DNA from: Membranipora membranacea
Taxonomy: Eukaryota; Bryozoa; Gymnolaemata; Cheilostomatida; Membraniporidae
NCBI GenBank assembly: GCA_914767715.1
Contig: OU612073.1
Coordinates: 1,056,001-1,120,000 of the forward strand
Reading direction: 5' to 3'
Length of the DNA: 64,000 nt
Positions 12,501-21,200 of this stretch are shown here, piece by piece. Each line of letters opens with the position of its first letter. Positions within the stretch are counted from its first letter, which is position 1. Position numbers and translations under genes: made by a program. Under the pieces are notes generated by a model. That model ran no database searches and was not told where the DNA came from. It saw only the letters and a program-made list of their open reading frames with translations.

Positions 12501-13300
12501 TCTATGCTGGGTGTAAAAGATTTTCCGAAACCGGTTTCTTATTCTACAACCTCATATACAAGATCAAACACAGGGTGTTGATAGACTAAGATTCTGTTCA
12601 TGTCAAACATTAACATACCTTGAAGTCTGTTTTAGGGTTGATGATTATATATACATCACTGATATCTATCACCCACGGCTGGGAGCTAAGACTAGACAAG
12701 CCTACTGGAATGCTCAGGCATATCTTCCCAACATTACCTGCATAACAATGAACACAATAATTCACTCACAGTCACACAGGTGGATTAATTACACACTAAT
12801 TCCAATGCATCTTGAGTTGACTACTTCTCATAGATGTGAAAAAATCACTCTGATCTATAGGTCATGACTCTAGAAGCTGTGAGTTATGATCTGAGTCGTC
12901 CTATTTCTGGATAATCTCTTGCTCGGTACAACACAATCGATATAACCACTGCTTAAGATTAAGATCAAATTTTAATGCCATTAAGAGCACAGATATTACA
13001 GCTTGCCATGACATCAGACTGATATGGGTAACTACTTCTTTCAATTGATACAACAAACACAGTGCATAACAATAAGTTCCACATATTAGGCTGGACAGAC
13101 ATAACAGAGAGAGAGAGGATATGCTCACCAGACTTGACTTGCAGAGGCAGATCGAGTTTATCGAATGAGTTAGATTTGAGCGGTATGTTCTCTAGCTCTA
13201 CCTGTCCGCTGAGTATTCCTACAGAGAGCTGATCTGTGTTTAACTCTAGGTAATCTCCCAGATAGGAGTTAAGTACATACGCTACTAACTTCTCCAACAT
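513..13300 (-). CDS. VPS13: VPS13-family bridge-like lipid transfer protein, N-terminal exons (partial)
   Basis: Coding exons in transcript order: 13129-13300, 12619-12737, 11854-11931, 11484-11582, 10438-10554, 9734-9958, 2359-2519, 1635-1797, 1232-1333, 851-1009, 513-621. All joins keep phase with GT..AG borders and give about 501 residues; the rest lies beyond the left edge. The start MLEKLVAYVLNSYLGDYLEL is the chorein N-terminal motif of VPS13. Further family signatures are HIRYENEG, SFGFVIDKLSAQSTDQHW, an EWWNHAI segment (REWW in VPS13A/C), and an LTSTERAKL segment aligning with the LTPEEKALL region. VPS13 proteins are rod-like channels that move phospholipids between organelles at contact sites. 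The A/C-type paralogue is favoured over B/D by similarity from memory. Introns carry several MITEs, and intron 6 (2520-9733) hosts a whole gene on the opposite strand. I saw no frameshift. The exon 7/8 junction (AA|G) is inferred from phase. Confidence 0.9.
1378..1428. mobile_element. 51-bp palindromic micro-element, TAGCCT family, copy 1
   Basis: The element begins TAGCCTTGTCAC and ends with its exact complement GTGACAAGGCTA. It is flanked on both sides by the identical 9-mer GTGGAAACC (1369-1377 and 1429-1437), a target-site duplication. It sits in the VPS13 intron between the exons at 1635-1797 and 1232-1333. It is far too short to encode anything, so it must have been mobilised in trans. 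Confidence 0.8.
2587..2812 (-). mobile_element. tRNA-derived SINE
   Basis: The reverse strand begins GAGGTGGCTCAGTGGGTTAG followed by AGCGC, a clear tRNA head with an A box. Further in is a B-box-like GTGGGTTTAATCGG. It lies upstream of the nested collagen gene, inside VPS13 intron 6. It is not an intact tRNA: no cloverleaf could be closed. Confidence 0.55.
3474..3479 (+). promoter_or_regulatory. TATA box of the nested collagen gene
   Basis: TATAAA lies 60 bp upstream of the chosen ATG (3539). Two CACGTG E-box palindromes stand just upstream, near 3433 and 3460. Assignment is by position and consensus only. Confidence 0.5.
3539..8346 (+). CDS. Secreted short-chain collagen C4-like protein, nested in a VPS13 intron
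   Basis: Exons: 3539-3552, 3737-3860, 4302-4398, 6073-6120, 6439-6600, 6950-7048, 7250-7522, 8135-8346; all phases join, giving 342 residues. The order is a signal peptide (MDKLRIQIMRALALCLLGAG...), a short charged helical stretch likely to trimerise (MEKRLQKVEKMLEKFF), a Gly-X-Y collagen domain on exons 4-6 (GLPGTQGAPGLPGTQG, GTNGTNGTNG), then a Cys-rich C-terminal domain starting STYIRWGRKSC. The domain ends LTCVVCSK, with HKHTSTYECVD and CPPYV inside. This C-terminal layout matches the protein family annotated short-chain collagen C4-like in sponges and other invertebrates. The inferred role is secreted extracellular matrix. Retention of intron 7 would give a shorter end with TGA at 7537. 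Most collagen-exon boundaries split a Gly codon after its first base, as expected for exon-shuffled Gly-X-Y exons. Confidence 0.88.
4783..4866 (+). mobile_element. tRNA-derived SINE head
   Basis: CATGGTGTAATGGTTCATG (A-box-like) is followed about 40 bases on by TGAGTTCAAGTCCTG (B-box-like) and AGTGCC. The same motifs occur in inverse orientation at 5495-5575, so the two are one family. It lies in collagen intron 3, which is otherwise without recognisable features. Confidence 0.55.
5495..5575 (-). mobile_element. tRNA-derived SINE head, same family as 4783-4866
   Basis: Reverse strand: GAGCAGAGTGGTGTAATGGT, then TGAGTTCAAATCCTGGCAG and TGCC. A and B boxes are spaced as in a tRNA-derived promoter. 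It lacks a closed acceptor stem, so it is not a functional tRNA gene. Confidence 0.6.
7617..7675. mobile_element. 59-bp palindromic micro-element, TAGCCT family, copy 2
   Basis: Ends TAGCCTTGTCAC and GTGACAAGGCTA are perfect inverted repeats. The flanking 9-mers GGAAAATGC and AGAAAATGG share seven central bases, consistent with an aged 9-bp duplication. It lies in intron 7 of the collagen gene. Confidence 0.7.
7807..7979. mobile_element. Short MITE with TA flanks (pogo/Tigger-like)
   Basis: TA is followed by CAGTTCACTTAATTCAAAC on the left. On the right, the reverse strand reads CAGTGTAAGCTGGTCAATTC then AAAC, again preceded by TA. CAGT..AATTCAAAC ends with a TA duplication resemble pogo/Tigger MITEs. 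The family call is from memory. Confidence 0.4.
8425..8430 (+). promoter_or_regulatory. Poly(A) signal of the collagen gene
   Basis: AATAAA starts 79 bases after the stop codon and runs into an A-rich tract. The rest of VPS13 intron 6 up to 9733 shows only scattered AT-rich sequence and a G10 run at 9361-9370. Confidence 0.6.
11007..11318. mobile_element. 312-bp near-perfect foldback element with 9-bp duplication
   Basis: The ends TAGCCTGTCTTGACAAGC and GCTTGTCAAGACAGGCTA are perfect complements, and almost the whole element pairs with itself around a centre near 11160. It is flanked by the identical 9-mer ACTAAATCC (10998-11006 and 11319-11327). The arms contain smaller palindromes (GCTCGACTGTCGAGC) and a G/C tract. 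Apparent open frames on both strands are mirror images caused by the palindrome, not genes. It lies in the VPS13 intron between 10554 and 11484. It shares TAGCCT ends and 9-bp duplications with the 51-60 bp micro-elements. Confidence 0.85.
11700..11810. repeat. Degenerate tandem repeat, ATGTTATACA-like units
   Basis: Repeated variants of CACCATGTTATACA (ATGTTATACATGATG, ATGCTATACACC, ATGTTATACATTATG, ATATACACCATGTTATAG) run through a VPS13 intron just downstream of exon 3. No coding potential. Confidence 0.45.
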
Positions 13301-15224
13301 GATGAGCTATTGTCATACTCCAACTAATCATTTGTATTCTGGATAAGACAAAGAAAAACTAGTGATTATGGCTGATTGGATTACCAGTAATTAACTATCG
13401 CTAGCTCCTTGATTTCAAACTGACTCATTGATCACGTGTAGTGCTATAAAGGTAGAATGCTAAAGGTGAAATGGCTTGAGAGCTCAGCAGCTAACACGAT
13501 CAAGCGAACTGATAAATTAGCATTTATTTCTGAGGGGAAATATTGGTGAAGAAGCAAGCATCAGCTTCTTTTACCCTAACAGTGAACTTGTGGATTGTCA
13601 GGCAAATGAGTTGACCATGTTTCTGCTCCTGCTCAAGACATATATAACATATCAGGCACACATCACATGTGACACTTTTCCCTTCTCCCTCAAGCAGCCA
13701 GGATTAAAACAGCAATTTCTCTTCCTACATTAAGCAGGATACAGGAAGAATAATTGTCCAGCTCATAGGTCTAGCTTTGATCATATCTTGAAACCTGTCT
13801 TACCAGGATCACAACCTGACTCATGAGGAAGTTGTTCAGAAGTTACTCTTTATTAATTCACAGAGGCCGGCGATATAGCCTTAAACATTGGCAACAGTTA
13901 TCTATCACACATTTATGGGATCACTGGATTTACATGGGATTGGGTTTTACTGGAAGGATTGATGATATCCAACATTATCATATTAGAGCAGAGTCAATCA
14001 ACAAGGGGCTACACATAATTTAGGTCCTTTCTTCTTATTGAGGCACTGGCTGCTACTGTAATTGTGACGCTCCCACAAAAAAATCGCAGCCGGTGGTGAT
14101 ACAGATGAGGAAGGATAGTAGTTGTTGTACTACTACCTTCTTCTGGTTTCACATGTGACTAGTGACTACTAGTCTACAACAAACCTCAGTGGCATGTTGG
14201 TTGATCTCCTTATGATAAACACAGGCAAAGTATGGGTCTGAATTGTTATGATTCCAGATATATTTATTCATGGAAATGACTAATGAGAAGGTAAAAACCA
14301 CAGGTCTACTCCAAAACCTGGGATTTTGGCAATGGTTGACTGCCCCCCTTGAGTTTTTGTTATCTTGTTGCAACCAGGGAGAATGGTTGCAACAAAACAA
14401 AAAAAACTCAAGGGGGGCAGTCAAGCATTGCCAAAATCCCAGGTTTTGGAGTAGACCTGTGGTAAAAACTTGAGGCGCAATTAATAATAACAATTTTTTT
14501 TAAATAAATAAGTTATAATAATGATGATACTTTACATTACATTTAGTTTACATGAATCATGAATGAAAACAACATCTATGTTACCAGCAATGTTTGATTT
14601 CCTATCATAACCTCTTACTTGCATCACCTGCATTCATTAGTAGTTTTAAGTTGTACCTCTTATTATGTGATCAATAAGGAGCAGGCAAGGGTACTGATCC
14701 AATATTGCCCATAAAATTAAGTTTTGTTTTGAACTAGAAAAAGATTGATGAGCAATCAGTATTTGCACTCAGTAGGCTGTTGAGTGGTTTCTCCACTTTT
14801 ATTCTCAACTTATACAGAGCTACAATTCATATGCAAGGGTGATCCACAATACGCCCCATCATTTAAGTATGATTAGCCCAAGTTCCAGGCTCCTCCCCTT
14901 TTTGTTTGTAACTGTTTCGCTTTCACTTTGTAATTATCTTGTTTTTTACAGTGGTTATGATCAGCTGATTATTATACAACAATATTGGATGCTATGATAC
15001 TATGAACATTTGTGTATAAACTGTATTTTACCACATTTAAAATCACATGCCGATATAGCCTCTGTTTCATCCCATCCTGAATAGCTCCCTGATCTGCTTT
15101 ACAAAAATTTTGACCTAGAGTGATACTCCTGTGGCACCACTCACAGTCACTCACTGATCCTAAGTCTTATTTAGATCATTTTACTCCTTCATTCATCAGA
15201 AGTTAAGAAGCTTCAACTCTACCT
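13301..15224. promoter_or_regulatory. Divergent spacer between VPS13 and pyridoxal kinase starts
   Basis: The 1.9-kb region lies head to head between the VPS13 ATG (13300, minus) and the pyridoxal kinase ATG (15225, plus), so it must hold both promoters. No TATA box can be assigned with confidence. A 163-bp foldback element lies in its middle. No coding exon was recognised here. Confidence 0.5.
14299..14461. mobile_element. 163-bp foldback MITE with 8-bp duplication (hAT-like)
   Basis: CACAGGTCTACTCCAAAACC at the left is matched by its complement at the right end, and pairing continues through a G/C-tract and an inner GTTGCAACCA palindrome. Identical 8-mers GTAAAAAC flank it (14291-14298 and 14462-14469). 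CA ends and 8-bp duplications point to the hAT superfamily. It lies in the VPS13/pyridoxal kinase spacer and codes for nothing. Confidence 0.75.
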
Positions 15225-18200
15225 ATGGCTTCTTCTAAGAGGATTCTTTCAATTCAAAGTCATGTGGTGAGAGGATATGTTGGTAACAAAAGTGCAACAT
15301 TCCCTTTGCAGGTAAGCCCATCTCTCCACACATAACTGAGCCTAAGGGAAGAGTGATAGTAATGTATGTAAGCCCTCAGCCACATCCACGCATAGATAGA
15401 TAACTTTGCATATGACAGGGTAAGCACCATTAAGTGGGCAAATAAGCACCCGGCCCCACAAGCGTTAATTTCCAGTTTCTCACGAATAAAATGTTAGTTA
15501 TATATATAGGCCTAGCCTGAAAGCTATCGTAACTCTCTCAACATCAATTTTTGAGTATCCCGCTCAGCATATGCGGGTCACAATCCCTGACGCGTCAGAT
15601 TATATTCCAACCCACACTCATGGATATCAACTTTTGCAGGTTTTAGGCTATGAGGTGGATGCCATTAACTCTGTACAGTTCTGTAATCACACACAGTACA
15701 AACACGTCACAGGACAGATCCTGAAATACGAGGAACTGAGGGACTTGTTCTCAGGCTTAGAAAAGAATGAATTATTAGGAAAATACTCTCATCTTCTCAC
15801 CGGTAGGTAAAACATGCATTGAGATGTGGTTAACTCTCCATGCCGATGCTAAGTTATCAGACGCTCTGTAGTGATAGGAACGGCAAAGAGAGGGTTGCTA
15901 ATAATGTGTTCAGTCCGACTCAGCAGGTGAATTTTGTGGCTGATGCTGAGGTTTGTTCAATTTCTTAGCAGAGATAAAATTTGCACAACATATTCGAGTC
16001 ATACGTTTGAAGGATAAGCCTTCTGCACAGTCAAAAGAGTTCTGAGTGAAAAAACGGGGCATCCAACTGAGAATTAACCTATCGTAACTCAATAGGGATG
16101 TAGAATTCGGCAACGAAGATTTTCTTTTCACCTTTTCCAGCTTCAATGTTCTATCTAGTGATCTAAAAATTAGTACTCTCACACTGAATCCTTAGACTGT
16201 GCTGTACTGCAATACAGAATAGAGTATGATGATTGTCTTAGTGCTCAGACTCTGACCCCAGCTCAATCGGCTGATGAGCTGCAGTCTGTACAATTAGACT
16301 AGGTCATGATAAGCAGTCTCATTCATATATCTAAGTGTTTTGTGGAAGCTCCTCTATTTTTATGATTATTATTATTAGGGTACATAGGAGACCCGACATT
16401 CCTCAAACAGACTGTGGAGGTAGCAAAGTCACTAAAAGCTGTCAATCCTAACCTAGTGTATGGTGAGTCACCTCCCTTCTCAGAGTCATTGTTCCGTTAT
16501 TGGAATAAGCTGTGGTCTGGCTTGAACTGTGGACATCTCAAAGCAAGAAAAGTCAAGGGTTTAGTGTTTGTATGCGTTGTATTTACATCAAATCACTTCC
16601 ATAATGATATCTATGATGCTCAGTAGGTTAACACTAAGCCTATGGTGACTGTTGCTCAATTGATTGTTTTGTTTTTTATTGCATTGTAAACTAACCGGTA
16701 CACCAATCTTCAGGCTAAGCCCACCCCTAACCAGGGCGGCACATTTTCTCTCCCTCTATGATTCTATGATGTCAGAGCGGGTAGTGCTCATTATTTTTTG
16801 CAAACTTTTCTTTTGTAGTTTGTGATCCTGTCATGGGTGATCACGGTAAATTTGTAAGTAGATAATTTTCAATCCTGTTCAATCTACTGATAATTCTATG
16901 ATAATGTATCAGGAAGCTCGATCAATATAAAAATGTGTATATTACCAGAAACCACCAACTGTCAATCCTCAGAATATAGTAGGTGACAGTTTCATTCATA
17001 AAACAATAGTCCCATAGTGGATCAGTAGATCAAGCCATGGATGTCTTACTTTGATAAATGCAAAACTAATATATATGTCTGTTCTGGCCTCAGACAGATG
17101 CATATAGTGTCATTTTGTCATAACATCAATCATGCCATCAAAAGAATCATTATTCTGGCCACACAATATTATTTAGGAATTGTCACATTCCATCACAACG
17201 CAAAGATTAACCATTGTGCACACATGAAATGTCAACGGAATTCTCAAGGATGCAAATCCTCTTTTCAAATCCTGCAATGCAAATCGAGCTTTCCTGAATT
17301 TGACGCAACTAAATGTCCAAATAGTCTCAGGCACTTTGTTCCCCTTAGTTACTTGTTGCGCCCTGAAAACAACATGATATGATATTTTTTCCAGATTTTG
17401 ATTTTAATTCTGTAATGCGTAATCTCTGTTTTTATTTTATTCAGTATGTAACAGAGACTGTATTACCCATATATCAGGAACTGGTGTTACCTGTAGCTGA
17501 TGTGGTCACTCCAAATCAGTTTGAGATCGAGTAAGTAGAACATTCTAGCCTTGACATGCGGCTTACTGGTGTAACATAACACCAGTGGGCCACATGACAA
17601 GGCTGAGAACATACTGTGACAGTAAGAAGGATATACTGTAAAGTAGAACATGTCTTACTAGAGCAGAAGAATAAGCATTCGCTCTAAAATTGTTCAATGA
17701 ATTTTGGTTGCCCATGTTGAGGGCTTGATCAGCTTCAATTGGGAATTTGTGGCAGATTGATAAGGAAGGCCACAAAAGTCGAGTGGAACCGTTCAAGCCC
17801 ATTCAATACCAAAAAGTAAAACCAGGTACGCATGCGTCATCTCCTTATAAACTAAATAAAAATATACCACTAAAAATCAAATTTACTTTTTTGAAGCATA
17901 CGAAAAAGATGAAATTTAATTCTAAATTCGAACCATCAATGTGACACTAGGTTTAAATCAATTTTAAAACAACAATCTCTAGTGTGCAGTGGAATAAAAC
18001 TTTTACCGATACCTACTGCAAGCAGAGGCAGAGTGTTAGTCGATCTGATAGATGGTCTACTGGCTCATGGTGGACTGTTAAGGGCAGCCACTCTCATGCC
18101 TACTAGCAGAGAACTTGGGACAGCTGTCACTTTAATTCCTGAACTACCTATCTGTGTCCCTTGCTTCTTATCCTGTAAACTTTTCGTCTTTTATATATTC

Positions 18201-21200
18201 CATCATTCTGACAGACAAATGATTGAATTAATCAACCAAGACCTTTTAATCAAGTGACCTTTTGCCTGTTCTTGTTATGGGCTTAGACTTTTCATTTAGT
18301 TGCAAAAAGCTCCCCGTCCGGATTGCTGGTAGTGGCGTCCATTAAAGCTTCATTGGTTGATAATGGAAGTTACTACCATCAGTCCAGGCAGGGTTTTGCG
18401 CACTTTAAAGAAAACAAGCAGAAAATGATGATTTGCATATAGTTAACACCGTCATCTGTGACCCTCTATATTTATTTTTAATAGACAGTTGACTGGTGTG
18501 AAGATCAGTACTATAGAAGATGCAATAAAAGCCATGAGATTACTGCATCAGAAAGGACCGCAGACTGTGATCATAAGTAGCTCTGAACTAGGAGACAAGG
18601 ATCATCTAATCATGTTAGCTTCTCATAGAAATGGTCAGATCATCTTATCATCATTTAATTCTGACTCGAATATTTATTTCTTGAGGTTATGTACATTACC
18701 CCAGGCCCATGACCGTAAGAGCAAATACTCAAGTACCTAAACTGCATTAGAATTTATTCAAGCAAATATGTTGGAATTTCATGATAGATAAGACAGCTTT
18801 TGAGTGATTGGCAAAGGGGTCTAATATACAAATTCAATAAACTTGACAACTGCCATGAAGGCCACCTGTCAATCCGAAGGTCATCATGCTACATTTCTTC
18901 TATTGATACACCCTGTCAGAAAACTGAATATTATCACATTTTACAAAAATGTAGTTTTATTGCTAACATTGATGCTGATATGTCAGATATGTCATTGTGA
19001 TTGATGTTGATACAATATCAGGCTTAATACACTCACTCAGACAATGATCGATACATCTAGCTCCTGTCCTTGCTTCACTCTGCGCTTAGGCTACTTCCAA
19101 TGTATATCAAAAGTACTATACAAAGATACACAAATACAAATAATAATAATGATAATAATTCATATTGTAATACGGGTATATTATACATATAAAATTTACA
19201 TTCATTTTTATATAATTGTATATTGTATACTTATTCAGATGATGGTAGTTACCTCACCATTAAGCAGACGATTCCCGTATTAGGAGCCATGTTTGTCGGT
19301 ACAGGAGATTTATTCGCTGCTCTACTTCTAGTCTGGCTCGAGAAAACAGACCTCAAGGTAATCTCACCATACAACAATGTGACTTAGAGTCATATACAAG
19401 TTCAGAAATCATAGCTGTTAATGTTAATGTTTAATGTCTCTTATTATGCTTTGTTCTCTCCCCACCTCGACGCAGTTAGTTACGTTAGTTAGACAGGATA
19501 GTTAGACAGGGCGCCATATTATCATTATAAATATGGTATGGAGACCAGTAGGTGTTTTTAAGGCCGGTTTTATATAACTCACTGGTGCCTGGATTAAAGT
19601 GTGTTCTTTCACTCCTGTCAGCTTGTTAGTTTTCTTTTAGCTTTGGATTATCATATCCTAGATGAGTCTCCCAGGCTCCCTGTTCTAGATATTATGAACA
19701 TAGACTATTTGTGGGTCAATTTTATATATTATTACATATTTATTCTGGTGAATTTATAAGTCCAGGGACTTTTGTCCAGAAAGCAAAGATAAAAAGATTT
19801 TTTTTTGAAAGAAAAACGCAAATTGAGTAAATTATAAAAGTGTGTGTGAAACAATAGGAACTCACAAAGGTATAAAATTACAGAGAATACAGGTAAATGA
19901 GATTATCGCTATTAAAGACTTACTATTTTATGGAGAAAATGAAGAATAAAAGTGCAAGTATTAAGAAGTAAAAAACTGTATACACTAAAAATGTGGCTTT
20001 TGACGGCTAACTTGAAAGATTTGAGATCATGACACAGCTTAATGTTCGGGAGCAAGTCATTCTATAGTTGGGCACCTAATTTCGCTAGGGAGAACCTGTA
20101 TTTGTCCTTTGATAGCATTTAATTTTTAAGGCATATGGCTGGCATGAATAATTGGGACCAATTTGCTTATCAGTTTAAAAAATGTTAAAATATATAAATA
20201 ATGGTATCGCTTGGGTGATAAAATGAATATTGTGCCTCTGCCTTGTGTCAACTTTTGGGCAATTTAGATTTATGGTTTTCAAACATCGGTTCTCGATTTT
20301 TAGGATGTCTTTTTTAATATAATCATTAGAACAATAGAGAAGCGGTGCGCAATATTCGAGATTTGGTCTTATTAACCCTGTGTACCAGACAGCAGCTAAG
20401 GATTCATTTAAAAACTTACGATTTCTCTATTTGCTATGATTGGGTATAACTTTTGTTTAATCTTTTTGACATGGGATTTAAAATTGAAATATTTATCTAA
20501 AATAACTCCTAAATATTTTATTTTGTCAAACTGTTTGAAAGACATGCCTTTAAAATTTAGTTTTGGAAAATCTGTGCTTTTAGAATTGGATACAGTCATA
20601 ACGTCTGTCTTTGATGCATTGAGTATCAATTTATTACAATTATACCAGTCAGAAGCTAATGCTAATGAATGTTCCATGCTTTTAATGGCTAGGCTTGGGT
20701 CATTTCAACTGGCTATCATGAGACAGTCATCGGCAAACACATAACAATTTTCTAAAGTAGTGAGATCATTGATAAAAGCAATAAAGAGCAATGGGCCCAA
20801 AACAGACCCTTGAGGATTGGATTGGATTGGAACCCCGTAAGAATTTGATTCCTATCAGATAAAATCTTTCATGGTTTGAGACTTGTTTGATAAATAATTT
20901 TCTATAAAGGATGCTGCCGGTAGGGTGAAGTTCATAATATCTCCTATTCTGTGGAACATTGTTGTAAATGAACTTTTGGTCTTACTCAACTCCACAGGTA
21001 TCTGGGCTCAAGGCTATGCAGATGACATAGTTATTTGCACAACTGGCAAGGAAATAAGTACTGTATCAGAACTCATGCAAAATGCTCTTGTCAAAAATCC
21101 AAAATTGGTGCGTAAATGTAGGATTGACAGTCAACCCCAACAAAGCTGAACTGCTTTTATTGACAAACAAGAAAAAATACTCGATGCAGCAACTTAGTAT

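Noticed and set aside
14149-14493. Open frames on both strands with the same peptide
   Set aside because: Caused by the 163-bp foldback element.
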